Below, piece after piece: positions 9,403-18,398 of a DNA stretch of 64,000 nucleotides (within the stretch, counting starts at the first letter, position 1; each line of letters begins with the position of its first letter). The position numbers and the translations under genes were made by a program. This DNA is from Rhodopseudomonas_A palustris_F. Lineage in GTDB: Bacteria > Pseudomonadota > Alphaproteobacteria > Rhizobiales > Xanthobacteraceae. The notes under the pieces were generated by a model. It was not told the origin of the DNA. It did not search any database and saw only the letters and a program-made list of their open reading frames with translations. The stretch lies in contig NC_007925.1 of NCBI RefSeq assembly GCF_000013745.1, forward strand, positions 1,240,001-1,304,000. Direction: 5' to 3'.

Positions 9403-9513
9403 CGTCATGCTGAGGTGCCCGAGCGCAGCGAGGGCCTCGAAGCATGGGCCGCGGGCACTCGCGGCCGCATCCTTCGAGGCTCGCCCAAGCGGGCGAGCGC
9501 CTCAGGATGACGG
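9403..9513. repeat. Dispersed palindromic repeat, family A, copy 3 (short form)
   Basis: A compact version: cgtcatgctgaggtgcccgagc on the left and gagcgcctcaggatgacgg on the right, around catccttcgaggctcgcc. The middle gaagtccgaaggac segment of copies 1 and 4 is absent. Confidence 0.82.
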
Positions 9514-9564
9514 CTCAGAGGATGTGGCGCCGCAGCGCGGGCGTCTTTCGGATCCGAACCCGGC

Positions 9565-11490
9565 TTACGCCAGCTTCACGGTGTCGGTCTTGGCGTCCTT
9601 GCCGAGCGCTTCGAACACCTTCTTGACGATGCCCTTGGCGTCGAGGCCGGCGCGGGCGTACATCGCGGTCGGGGTGTCGTGGTCCATGAACTCGTCGGGC
9701 AGCACCAAGGAGCGCATCCGCACCTCGCCGTCGAGCATGCCGTGCTCGGCCAGCGTCTGCATCACATGGCTGCCGAAGCCGCCGATCGAGCCTTCCTCGA
9801 TGGTCAGCAGGATCTCGTGGTCGCGGGCGAGCTTCAGCACCAGCTCGACGTCGAGCGGCTTCATGAAGCGGGCGTCGGCGATGGTGGTGGAGAGCCCGAG
9901 CGTGGCGAGTTCGTCGGCGGCCTTTTCGCATTCGGCGAGCCTCGTGCCGAACGACAACAGCGCGATCTTGTTGCCCTCGCGGACGATGCGGCCCTTGCCG
10001 ATCTCCAAGGCAATGCCGACCTCCGGCATCTCGACGCCGCGGCCTTCGCCGCGCGGATAGCGCACTGCGCTCGGGCGGTCGTTGATCGCGACCTGCGTCG
10101 CCACCATGTGCACCAGCTCGGCCTCGTCGGAGGCCGCCATGATCACCATGTTGGGCAGGCAGCCGAGGAAGGCGTTGTCGAACGATCCGGCATGGGTGGC
10201 GCCGTCGGCGCCGACCAGCCCGGCGCGGTCGATCGCGAAGCGCACCGGCAGGCTCTGGATCGCGACGTCGTGCACCACCTGGTCGTAGCCGCGCTGCAGG
10301 AAGGTCGAGTAGATCGCGCAGAACGGCTTGTAGCCCTCGGCGGCGAGACCCGCCGCGAAGGTCACCGCGTGCTGCTCGGCGATGCCGACGTCGAAGGTGC
10401 GGGTCGGGAACGCCTTTTCGAAGATGTCGATGCCGGTGCCGGACGGCATCGCCGCGGTGATGCCGACGATCTTGTCGTCCTTCTGGGCTTCCTTGACCAG
10501 GCTCTGGCCGAACACGTTCTGGTACGACGGCGCGTTGGACTTCGCCTTGGCCTGCGCGCCGGTGGCGATGTCGAACTTCACCACCGCGTGATACTTGTCG
10601 GAGGCGGCTTCGGCCGGGCCGTAGCCCTTGCCCTTTTGCGTGACGACGTGGATCAGGAACGGGCCGGTGTCGGCGTCGCGGACGTTCTGCAGGATCGGCA
10701 GCAGGTGGTCGAGATTGTGGCCGTCGACCGGGCCGACGTAATAGAAGCCGAGTTCCTCGAACAGCGTGCCGCCGCCCATCATGAAGCCGCGGGAATACTC
10801 TTCCGCGCGGGCGGCGCGGTCGGCGATCAGCTTCGGCAAATGCTTGCCGATCTGCTTGCCGGCCTCGCGCAGCGTCCGGTAGGTTTTGCCGGAGTACAGC
10901 CGCGACAGATAGGCCGACATCGCGCCGACCGGGGGCGCGATCGACATGTTGTTGTCGTTGAGGATGACGATCAGCCGGGAATTCATCGCGCCGGCGTTGT
11001 TCATCGCCTCATAGGCCATGCCGGCGGAAATCGAGCCGTCGCCGATCACCGCGATGACGTTGTTCTTGCCGCCGGCGAGGTCGCGCGCCACCGCCATGCC
11101 GAGGCCGGCGGAAATCGAGGTCGAGGAGTGCGCGGCGCCAAACGGATCGTAGTCGCTCTCGGTGCGCTTGGTGAAGCCGCTCAGGCCGCCGCCGGTGCGC
11201 AGCGTGCGGATGCGGTCGCGCCGCCCGGTCAGGATCTTGTGCGGATAGGCCTGATGCCCGACGTCCCAGATCAGCCGGTCGCGCGGGGTGTCGAACACGT
11301 AATGGATCGCGGTAGTCAGTTCCACCACGCCGAGGCCGGCGCCGAAATGCCCACCGGTGACCGACACGGCCTCGATGGTTTCCTGACGCAATTCGTCGGC
11401 CACTTGTCGCACCTGGTCAATGCGGAGCTTGCGCAGGTCGGCGGGGGTGCGAATGGTGTCGAGGAGCGGCGTTTTACTGAATTCGGACAC
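9565..11490 (-). CDS. dxs: 1-deoxy-D-xylulose-5-phosphate synthase
   Basis: 641 residues. It condenses pyruvate with glyceraldehyde-3-phosphate, the first step of the MEP isoprenoid pathway, which also feeds carotenoids, quinones and bacteriochlorophyll in phototrophs. The thiamine-diphosphate motif is GDGSISAGMAYEAMNN near residue 150, and the transketolase-type pyrimidine-binding domain begins near 325 (QSLVKEAQKDDKIVGITAAM). VGIAEQHAVTFAAGLA carries the catalytic Glu. The start MSEFSKTPLLDTI matches alphaproteobacterial Dxs proteins. Confidence 0.96.
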   Translation of the reverse strand: MSEFSKTPLLDTIRTPADLRKLRIDQVRQVADELRQETIEAVSVTGGHFGAGLGVVELTTAIHYVFDTPRDRLIWDVGHQAYPHKILTGRRDRIRTLRTGGGLSGFTKRTESDYDPFGAAHSSTSISAGLGMAVARDLAGGKNNVIAVIGDGSISAGMAYEAMNNAGAMNSRLIVILNDNNMSIAPPVGAMSAYLSRLYSGKTYRTLREAGKQIGKHLPKLIADRAARAEEYSRGFMMGGGTLFEELGFYYVGPVDGHNLDHLLPILQNVRDADTGPFLIHVVTQKGKGYGPAEAASDKYHAVVKFDIATGAQAKAKSNAPSYQNVFGQSLVKEAQKDDKIVGITAAMPSGTGIDIFEKAFPTRTFDVGIAEQHAVTFAAGLAAEGYKPFCAIYSTFLQRGYDQVVHDVAIQSLPVRFAIDRAGLVGADGATHAGSFDNAFLGCLPNMVIMAASDEAELVHMVATQVAINDRPSAVRYPRGEGRGVEMPEVGIALEIGKGRIVREGNKIALLSFGTRLAECEKAADELATLGLSTTIADARFMKPLDVELVLKLARDHEILLTIEEGSIGGFGSHVMQTLAEHGMLDGEVRMRSLVLPDEFMDHDTPTAMYARAGLDAKGIVKKVFEALGKDAKTDTVKLA

Positions 11491-12028
11491 GGCGATATTC
11501 CAGTCTCAATAAGGGGGATGTGACGCCCCGGTGACGAATGGTCGGCAAGGGTGCTGCAACAGCGGCGCTGTCACGGCGTCTGCTCGGCAAGAGCCACCCA
11601 AACCGGCCCCTAAACAAAGAGAACCCCGATCGAAGCCTACAACGGTTGACCCGCCGCGGCTGTGATCATCACATTGGCGGCGGCATTCTTTCACACGGCG
11701 ATCATAATCGCTGCCACCTTTTTGATCGGGGCGGCCAGCGCATAAGCCCATACCTTTACACAATGCGCCCCCCAAAGCCAACCGCCCGGGCATTGCTCCT
11801 TGGTCGGGGAGACGAAAGTTGTGGCATTTTTGCCAGCAGTAACAGGGAACCGTGGGATTTTAGTCACAGATTGTGGAGATTTGGAGCAGCGCGGGGCTGG
11901 GTTGCGCCGCGCTGCAGAATACGGGTCGCGTTCGGCCGCCCGCCGCGGCTGCACGCGGCCTGGGCAGGCGATCTGTGGCGGGAATGCGGCGAGGCAAAAG
12001 TGCTGTTCAACGTGTTCTGCAAGGTCGC
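11491..12028. other. Non-coding spacer upstream of dxs
   Basis: About 540 bases with no convincing gene; the frames open here are Arg/Pro-rich shadows. The part next to 11490 must hold the dxs promoter on the minus strand, but I cannot pick a clear -35/-10 pair. A family A repeat closes the spacer on the right. Confidence 0.5.
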
Positions 12029-12169
12029 CGTCATCCTGAGGAGCCCGGCGAAGTCCGAAGGACGAAGCCGGGCGTCTCGAAGGATGGGCTGCGAGGGAGG
12101 TGGCGGCCACATCGCGCGCAGCCGCATCCTTCGAGGCCCTCGCGTTGCTCGGGCGCCTCAGGATGACGG
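12029..12169. repeat. Dispersed palindromic repeat, family A, copy 4
   Basis: Very close to copy 1: both contain gaggagcccggcgaagtccg and aggacgaagccgggcgtctc in the left half and the closing gcctcaggatgacggc. It sits just downstream of xseB on the minus strand. Confidence 0.86.
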
Positions 12170-12198
12170 CGCCGCGGCCGTGGGACGGCGCGGTTGCT

Positions 12199-12447
12199 TT
12201 ACTCGACGTCGAGTGGGGTGGTGCCGGTGACCGCGCCGCTGGAATCCGTGGTGATCTTGTCGACTCTCGCCTCCGCGGTGCGCAACAGCTCCTCGCAGCG
12301 CCGCTTCAAGGCTTCGCCGCGCTCGTAGATCGCCACCGACTCCTCCAGCGGCACCTTGCCGTCCTCCAGCCGCTTGACGATGGATTCCAGTTCCTCGATG
12401 GCGTGCTCGAAGGTCAGCTTCTTCACGTCGGTGGCGGCGTCGGCCAT
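12199..12447 (-). CDS. xseB: Exodeoxyribonuclease VII small subunit
   Basis: 82 residues, the normal length for XseB, which binds along the large subunit XseA to form the single-strand exonuclease. The conserved helical hairpin is seen in FEHAIEELESIVKRLEDG and LEESVAIYERGEALKRRCEELL. xseB lies between a histone-deacetylase-like gene and dxs, all on the minus strand, an order common in this group of bacteria. xseA is not in the window. Confidence 0.94.
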   Translation of the reverse strand: MADAATDVKKLTFEHAIEELESIVKRLEDGKVPLEESVAIYERGEALKRRCEELLRTAEARVDKITTDSSGAVTGTTPLDVE

Positions 12448-12541
12448 GGGGTCATCCTGAATGCGATCGTCTCCGGGCGCGCCGGAGTGGCTTGGGAAAC
12501 CGGTTACGGGGGGCAGCCCTAAAGCCGGATTGGGGCGAAAT

Positions 12542-13471
12542 TCATGAGCCCATCAGGGCGCCGACATGGGCATTCACCGATTCCCGCAAGCCTTGCAAAT
12601 CATAACCGCCTTCCAGCACCGAGACGATACGCCCGCCGGCGCTCAAATCAGCGACGTCCATCAGCTTCTGCGTCACCCAGGCGAAATCCTCGGTCTGCAG
12701 GTTGAGGCTGGCCAACGGATCGCGGCAATGCGCGTCGAACCCGGCCGAGATCACGATCAATTCCGGCGCGAACGCCGTCAGCCGCGGCAGGATCAGGTCG
12801 TCGAACGCGGCGCGGAATTTCGCGGTGCCGTCCTCGGATTGCAGCGGCGCGTTGACGATATTGTCGTGCTCGCCGCGCTCGCCGACCGCCCCGGTGCCGG
12901 GAAACAGCGGCATCTGATGCGTCGAGCAATACATCACGGTCTTGTCGCCCCAGAAGATTTCCTGAGTGCCGTTGCCGTGGTGGACGTCGAAATCCACCAC
13001 CGCGGCGCGGCCGATGCCGTATTTGCGCTGCGCATAGCGCGCGGCGATTGCTGCATTGCCGAAGAAGCAGAACCCCATCGGCTTGCCGATCTCGGCGTGG
13101 TGACCGGGCGGCCGCGTCGCCACAAAGGCGTTGTGGACCTGGCCGGTCATCACCGCGTCGGTCGCCGCCACCGCGCCGCCGACGCTGCGCAACGCGGCTT
13201 CCCAGGTGCCCGGCGACATCGAGGTGTCGCTGTCGACGAAGATCAGCCCGGTCTGCGGCGACATCTGCCGCAGTTCGACGATGTGATGATCGGTGTGGCA
13301 CAGCGCGATGGTGTCGAGATCGGCTTCCGGCGCTTCGCTGCGCTGCAATGCACTGAAGCGCGCTTCCGCCAGTCCCTGGTTCACCGCGCGCAGCCGGTCG
13401 GCGCGCTCCGGATGACCATAGGGCGTGTCGTGCTCGAGACAGGCAGGATGGTTGATAAACAGTGTGGTCAT
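12542..13471 (-). CDS. Histone deacetylase-like amidohydrolase
   Basis: 309 residues from the ATG at 13471 (an alternative lies nine bases further out at 13480). It is a zinc-dependent deacetylase of the arginase/HDAC fold. Catalytic features are the tandem His in RPPGHHAE, the zinc site in VVDFDVHHGNGTQEIFW, and SAGFDAHCRDPLA with the later EGGYDL loop. Bacterial members act on acetylpolyamines, acetylated small molecules or proteins (acetoin-utilisation and HDAH types); the substrate is unknown. It is upstream of xseB and probably in the same transcript. Confidence 0.88.
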   Translation of the reverse strand: MTTLFINHPACLEHDTPYGHPERADRLRAVNQGLAEARFSALQRSEAPEADLDTIALCHTDHHIVELRQMSPQTGLIFVDSDTSMSPGTWEAALRSVGGAVAATDAVMTGQVHNAFVATRPPGHHAEIGKPMGFCFFGNAAIAARYAQRKYGIGRAAVVDFDVHHGNGTQEIFWGDKTVMYCSTHQMPLFPGTGAVGERGEHDNIVNAPLQSEDGTAKFRAAFDDLILPRLTAFAPELIVISAGFDAHCRDPLASLNLQTEDFAWVTQKLMDVADLSAGGRIVSVLEGGYDLQGLRESVNAHVGALMGS

Positions 13472-13666
13472 GAAATCCACCTGGCGCTTGCGCTGCGCGG
13501 TTATGTCAACTCAATCTAGTTGCTTGCCGGGCGTTGCGAAAGGGCCGCCTAAAGGCGTAGAGGCGATCTTCAGCGAAAGCCAGCTAACACGGCTTCGTCG
13601 CAACAGCTGTTAGGAAGAACAGGAGCGAGAACTGATTGCCCCCGGCGTGCGAGGGGTGCGTTTGTT

Positions 13667-13873
13667 TCCCCCACCCCAGCCCTCCCCCGCAAGCGGGAGA
13701 GGGAGTCCGGCTGCCGCCGCGGCGATGCACTGCTTCTCCTCAAGCTCAGCTTGCTCTGTTTAGGATTGCTCTGAATCCTCGATTGCTCTCTCAGCTGAAA
13801 AATTGCCGGCGCCGTGTCCCCATCCGCTGCGCGCTCCCTCTCCCGCTTGCGGGGGAGGGTTGGGGTGGGGGCC
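13667..13873. repeat. Inverted pair of GC-rich palindromic repeats (family D, copy 2)
   Basis: Left element 13667-13710 (ccccaccccagccctccccc then gcaagcgggagaggga) and right element 13833-13873 (tccctctcccgcttgc then gggggagggttggggtgggg) are near-exact inverses about 120 bases apart. The arrangement mirrors 1551-1720. The gap between the deacetylase and nucleotidase genes (13472-13891) holds no gene. Confidence 0.82.
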
Positions 13874-13891
13874 TCTCAAGACCGTCCGGGA

Positions 13892-15568
13892 TTAGTTCAG
13901 CCGCCGGATGCGATCCGCAGGCGTCGGCGCGATCGGGCTGTTGGCGCGGAAATAAGCGTCGAGCGCGTCGACGTCGTAGACCCCGACGCGCGGATCGTGG
14001 CCCGCCTTGAAGGCGGTGAAGCCGTCGCCGCCGACCGCCAGAAACGCGTTGATCGTCACCCGATAGGATTTGCCGAGGTCGATCGGCGCCCCGCCGAGCC
14101 GCATCTGATCTGCCACGATGCGGTTGCCCGGTTCTGCGGCGCCGTCCCAGGCATAGCTGAAATCGCCCGACACCTGCAGGATGCGCGGCCGCGCCGGGTC
14201 CTGCCATTGCTGCTCCAGCGCCTGTTTGATCTGTGCGCCGGTCAGCGTCAGCGTGACCAACTGATTGCGGAACGGCTGGCTCGCGAACACGTCGCCGTAG
14301 CTGACCTTGCCGTCGTCCTTCATGGCGATCTCGCTGCGGATGCCGCCCGGATTGGTGAAGGCGATCACCGCGCCGCCGCGGTCCGCGGCGCGGGTGGCGA
14401 ACAGCTGGGCGTCGGCGACGACGTCGCCGAGCACGCTTTCGCCCGCGGCGTTCGGCATCCGCGGCAGCGCCGCGGTGACCGATCCGGCCGGCCGCGCCGC
14501 CAACGGACCGGCGACGCGGTCGTAGTCGGCGATCAGCTTGGTCTGTGCGGCGTCCTTCGCGGTGTCGTGACCGACGATGACGTTGTCGGCCTTGGCGCTG
14601 ATCACGTCGCGGGTCTTGCGGTCGAGCTTGAGGTCGATAGCGGTGACCAGCGTGCCGTATTTGTCGCCCGAAGTGACCAGCCGGCCATCGATCCGGCAAT
14701 TATAGGCGCGGTGGGTGTGGCCGGAGATCACCACGTCGACGGCGTGGTCGAGCTTGCGCACGATATCGACGATCGGCCCGGATATTCCGGGACAGGCATT
14801 GTAGTCGCCGGTCGGAAAGCCGCCTTCGTGGATCAGCACCACGATGGCCTCGACGCCCTTCGCCTGCAATTCCGGCACCAGTCGGTTGACGGTCTCGGCC
14901 TCGTCGCGAAATTCCAATCCGGCGACGCCGGGCGGCGACACCAGGGTCGGCGTCGCGCGCAGCGTCAGCCCGATGAAGCCGACCGGCACGCCGGAGAATT
15001 CGCGGATCGCGTAAGGAGGCAGGATCGGCTTGTCGGTGGCGACCTCGATGGTGGAGGCGGCGAGATATTTGAATTTCGCGCCGAGGAATGGATGCGGTCC
15101 GCGGCAGCCGTCGAACGGATGGCAGCCGCCGTTCTGCATCCGCAACAATTCGGTCTTGCCCTCGTCGAATTCGTGATTGCCGACCGAGGCCAGCGAAAGC
15201 CCCATCATCGACAGCGACTCGATGGTCGGCTCGTCATGAAACATCGCCGACAGGAACGGGCTCGCGCCGATCAGATCGCCGGCGGCGACAAAGATCGAAT
15301 TGGGGTGGCCTTCGCGCAATTGCTTGACCAGCGTCGCCATGTGCTCGGCGCCGCCGGCCGGGACATTGATGGTCTTGGCGGGATCGGCCGGATCGTGGAT
15401 CGCGAGGCCGCCGGGCGGCGGCAAGAGATTGCCGTGGAAATCGTTGATCGCCAGAATCCGCACCTCGACGGTGTCTTGCGATTGCTGCGCCATGGCGTCG
15501 CAGCCGGCGAGGCCTGCCAGCAACAGCGCCGCGGCAAAGCTTGCGAAACGATGATGGTTCGGCGTCAT
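13892..15568 (-). CDS. 5'-nucleotidase / 2',3'-cyclic phosphodiesterase family lipoprotein
   Basis: 558 residues. Residues 1-22 are a lipoprotein signal with lipobox LAGC and acylated Cys23, so the enzyme should be anchored facing the periplasm. The metallophosphatase domain shows NDFHGN, VGNHEFDEG and VISGHTHRAYNC. The C-terminal 5'-nucleotidase domain (about residues 340-540) contains GGIRSE and AVGGDGFTAFK. Such UshA-like enzymes release phosphate and nucleosides from nucleotides outside the cytoplasm. Confidence 0.92.
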   Translation of the reverse strand: MTPNHHRFASFAAALLLAGLAGCDAMAQQSQDTVEVRILAINDFHGNLLPPPGGLAIHDPADPAKTINVPAGGAEHMATLVKQLREGHPNSIFVAAGDLIGASPFLSAMFHDEPTIESLSMMGLSLASVGNHEFDEGKTELLRMQNGGCHPFDGCRGPHPFLGAKFKYLAASTIEVATDKPILPPYAIREFSGVPVGFIGLTLRATPTLVSPPGVAGLEFRDEAETVNRLVPELQAKGVEAIVVLIHEGGFPTGDYNACPGISGPIVDIVRKLDHAVDVVISGHTHRAYNCRIDGRLVTSGDKYGTLVTAIDLKLDRKTRDVISAKADNVIVGHDTAKDAAQTKLIADYDRVAGPLAARPAGSVTAALPRMPNAAGESVLGDVVADAQLFATRAADRGGAVIAFTNPGGIRSEIAMKDDGKVSYGDVFASQPFRNQLVTLTLTGAQIKQALEQQWQDPARPRILQVSGDFSYAWDGAAEPGNRIVADQMRLGGAPIDLGKSYRVTINAFLAVGGDGFTAFKAGHDPRVGVYDVDALDAYFRANSPIAPTPADRIRRLN

Positions 15569-15776
15569 GCGGCGATGTCCCGGCGAGTGGCGTTGCCATC
15601 CATTCGCGCATCGCGGCTTGGCAATGCAATCGAAATCTTCCCGGCCCGTGGCGCGCCGGTTAATCCTGGCCTAATGTTCGGTTTCGCCGTGCAATGCGGC
15701 TTGACGTCTGAGCCTTCCCATCGCCCGACGCCGCACCGCCTGGCGCGGCCGCACGGATTCAGCTTAAGGATTGCAC

Positions 15777-16232
15777 ATGACCCCACGTTGGTTGGTTTTC
15801 GGTTTGCTCGCCGTCGTCGCTTCGAGCTCGCTGGCGATCGCGCAGCCGCGCTACGCCACCCGCGACAACAACCCGCGGCTCGCCGATATCATGGAGGCGG
15901 CGCGGGTGCGGCACTTGAAACTGTGGTACGCCGGCAAGGCGCGCAACTGGGAACTCGCCGACTACGAGACCGCGCAGATCAAGGCCCGGCTGGAGGACGC
16001 CGCGTCGTTGTATCAAAGCCTGCCGCTCTCCGACGTCACCGGCATGGCGACGCCGATCGACGCGCTCACCGCGGCGATCGCCGCCAAGAACCCGGCGAAA
16101 TTCGCAGCAGCCTTCGATCACCTCACCGCCGGCTGCAACGCCTGCCACCAGAACAACGAGCGCGGCTTCATCGCCATCCGCCAACCGACGTCGCAGCCGT
16201 TCAGCAATCAGGAATTCGACGGGAAGAGGTAG
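15777..16232 (+). CDS. Periplasmic single-haem cytochrome c'-like protein
   Basis: 151 residues. A signal peptide (residues 1-22, hydrophobic with a cleavage-like IAQP end) precedes a mostly helical domain. The single haem motif CNACH is at residues 120-124, near the C-terminus as in cytochrome c' four-helix bundles; a C-terminal tail of about 25 residues follows. It probably binds haem c in the periplasm; a redox or gas-binding role is only inferred. The ATG at 15777 is chosen because aagga lies six bases upstream. Confidence 0.78.
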   Translation: MTPRWLVFGLLAVVASSSLAIAQPRYATRDNNPRLADIMEAARVRHLKLWYAGKARNWELADYETAQIKARLEDAASLYQSLPLSDVTGMATPIDALTAAIAAKNPAKFAAAFDHLTAGCNACHQNNERGFIAIRQPTSQPFSNQEFDGKR

Positions 16233-16286
16233 CGAGAAGATCTGCTCGTGCCTTCCTGGGGCACGTGGCCGCCCTCACGCAAAGCT

Positions 16287-16448
16287 GTCATCCCGGGGCA
16301 CGAGCGGCGAAGCCGTGAGTGAGCCCGGGATCCATAACCCCTCACTTGAATGAAGGGCACAACCGCCAAGCGTGTGTGCCCGCCATGAGATGCTGCGGCG
16401 TATGGATTCCGACTTGCTCGTTCTTCGAACTCGCGCCCCGGAATGACG
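16287..16448. repeat. Dispersed palindromic repeat, family B, copy 2
   Basis: Starts gtcatcccggggcacgagcg and ends cgcgccccggaatgacg, nearly identical at both ends to 7818-7983. Its middle differs (an added segment around 16340-16400), suggesting modular composition. Confidence 0.85.
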
Positions 16449-16555
16449 TCGTCTTGGTCGGTCGCAAGCACCACACCGCGTCATGGTGAGGAGCGGGCCT
16501 GTTCGGCGCGCGTGTCGAACCATGAGGCGGCAATCACCATCGGTTCAACGGAGCG

Positions 16556-16720
16556 TGCCCCGGACGCAGTGCAATACGCCGCGTAGCGGCGTGGTGCGCT
16601 GCAGAGCCGGGGCCGTTACGGAACGAGGCCGCTCGTTGTCTCAATTGGTGTTGGCCTTAGCACTTGTAACGGTCCCGGTTCTGCGGAGCAGCGCTACGCG
16701 CTGCACCGCGCCCGGGACAC
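16556..16720. repeat. Dispersed palindromic repeat, family C, copy 2 (inverted)
   Basis: Begins tgccccggacgcagtgcaat and ends cgcccgggacac, i.e. the family C ends in the opposite order to the copy at 4896. The inner acgccgcgtagcggcgtggt hairpin is clear. Confidence 0.78.
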
Positions 16721-16825
16721 CAAGCCTCACTCGGGAAAACGGTCCTTCCGGGGCGCGAGCAGCATCAGCTGTGAGCGAAACCGGAAGCTCGCAACACGCG
16801 GTGGCTTCCCGTGCCAGCGGCAGAT

Positions 16826-16868
16826 TCCGGGTTCGCTCGTTCTTGCGAACTCGCGCCCCGGAATGACG
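16826..16868. repeat. End fragment of a family B repeat
   Basis: Holds only the right end of the element: attccgggttcgctcgttct followed by cgcgccccggaatgacga. The rest of the 16233-17051 gap is taken up by the other repeats listed; I see no gene there. Confidence 0.7.
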
Positions 16869-17051
16869 AGCACAGGGCGTGGAGATGAAGACTGCGCGTC
16901 TTCGTCCCGTCGCCGTCGCGTCCACCTGGTCGCCAAGCCGACGTGGATGCGCTAGCATCTTGCAGACGTCCAATCCTTGGCAGTGCACCACGACGTGCTT
17001 CTCGCCGATGCAGTTCCACGCGCCATCGCAGCAACTCCTGAAATCACCCCG

Positions 17052-17528
17052 ATGCAAGACCATTCCGACAAACCTGCCGACGCCTTCGCCTGGGACTATC
17101 CCGCGCCATTCACGCTTCCCGTGCAGCCCGAGGCCGCCGATATCGACGGGCTCGGCCACACCAACAACGCGGTCTATGTGCGCTGGTGCGAGGCGATCGG
17201 CTGGGCGCATTCCGAGGCGCTCGGCCTCGGGTTGATCAATTGGCAAAAGCTCGATCGCGCGGTGGCGATCCGGCGCGGCGAATACGACTATCTGCTGCCG
17301 AGCGCGCAAGGCGACGCGCTCACGCTCGGCACCTGGATCACCGCCAGCGACGGCAAGCTGACCATGGAGCGGCGGTTTCAACTGATCCGGCCGCGCGACG
17401 GCGCCATCATCATGCGCGGGCGCTGGCAAATGGTCTGCATCGAAATCAGTAGCGGCCGGCCGCGGCGGCTGCCGCCGGAGTTTCTGCAGATCTATATGCC
17501 GGCGTTGGTCGAGGGCGGCGCGACGTAG
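17052..17528 (+). CDS. Acyl-CoA thioesterase of the hot-dog fold (4HBT family)
   Basis: 158 residues. The N-terminal hot-dog segment DIDGLGHTNNAVYVRWCEAIGWAHSE carries the 4-hydroxybenzoyl-CoA-thioesterase-type motif, in which an acidic residue upstream of HTNN acts as catalyst. It probably hydrolyses acyl-CoA esters. The ATG at 17052 fits the family; the frame is open further upstream without similarity. It converges on the enoyl-CoA hydratase gene with one base between the stop codons. Confidence 0.8.
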   Translation: MQDHSDKPADAFAWDYPAPFTLPVQPEAADIDGLGHTNNAVYVRWCEAIGWAHSEALGLGLINWQKLDRAVAIRRGEYDYLLPSAQGDALTLGTWITASDGKLTMERRFQLIRPRDGAIIMRGRWQMVCIEISSGRPRRLPPEFLQIYMPALVEGGAT

Positions 17529-17529
17529 C

Positions 17530-18285
17530 TCACTTCTTGCGGTCGAAGAACTTCTTGAACGCCGCGATCGCTTCCTCCGAGGTCATGCGTTCGCCGAACA
17601 GCTTGCTTTCGTGATCGATGCGGTCGATCAGTTCGGAAGGCTGCGGCTTCAACAAGCGCCGCGAGATCGCCACCGCTTCGACCGGCAGCGCGGCAATTTC
17701 TGCGGCGACCTTGCGCGCTTGCGCGGCGAGCTGCTCCGCCGGCACCACCTCGTTGACGAAGCCGGCGTCGCGGGCGTCGTTGGCGTCGAGCTTGCGGCCC
17801 ATCACCAACAGCGCAAAGGCGCGGTGATGGCCGAGCGCGCGCGGCGCCAACAGGCTGGAGGCGCCTTCCGGCACCAGGCCGAGCGGCACGAACGGGGTGG
17901 CGAAGCTGGCGTCGCTCGATGCGATCACGTAGTCGCAGTGCAGCAGCAGCGTGGTGCCGATGCCGATCGCCGCGCCCTCGACCGCAGCCAGCAGCGGCTT
18001 CTCGTTGTTAGCAAGCGCGTGCAGAAAGGTCGTGGCCTCGGAGCCGCGCAAGCCGGCGCCGTCGCTGCCGGCGTTGAGAAAATCCTCCAGGTCGTTGCCC
18101 GAGGTGAACACGCCGCCCGAGCCTTCGATCAACAGACAGCGGATCGCGGCGTCGGCTTGCGCGGAATTGATCGCCGCGCTCATCGCCCGATACATGTCTT
18201 GGGTCAGCGCGTTCTTCTTGTCCGGCCGGGTCAGGGTGATGATGCGGGTGGCGGCGGTATCGACGACGGTCAGGTGGCCGGTCAT
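17530..18285 (-). CDS. Enoyl-CoA hydratase/isomerase family protein
   Basis: 251 residues of the crotonase superfamily. The oxyanion-hole segments are SGNDLEDF near residue 60 and AAVEGAAIGIGTTLLLHCDYVIAS near residue 105; FVPLGLVPEGASS carries the active-site loop. The missing Glu pair typical of true hydratases at the first site makes an isomerase or side-chain enoyl-CoA hydratase equally possible. The start at 18285 (MTGHLTVV) is chosen by similarity; the longer frame is a shadow of the dehydrogenase gene. Lies 113 bases downstream of an acyl-CoA dehydrogenase on the same strand. Confidence 0.87.
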   Translation of the reverse strand: MTGHLTVVDTAATRIITLTRPDKKNALTQDMYRAMSAAINSAQADAAIRCLLIEGSGGVFTSGNDLEDFLNAGSDGAGLRGSEATTFLHALANNEKPLLAAVEGAAIGIGTTLLLHCDYVIASSDASFATPFVPLGLVPEGASSLLAPRALGHHRAFALLVMGRKLDANDARDAGFVNEVVPAEQLAAQARKVAAEIAALPVEAVAISRRLLKPQPSELIDRIDHESKLFGERMTSEEAIAAFKKFFDRKK

Positions 18286-18398
18286 GCGGTATCCTTTGCG
18301 GGGTCCTCGGAGAGCCGAGGCGTTTTTGGCGGCGAGCCGGGGCAAACAGTCTTGCGGCAGCGCCGCCACAATTTGCCTTTGGTTTGCCGCAAGTTTTT

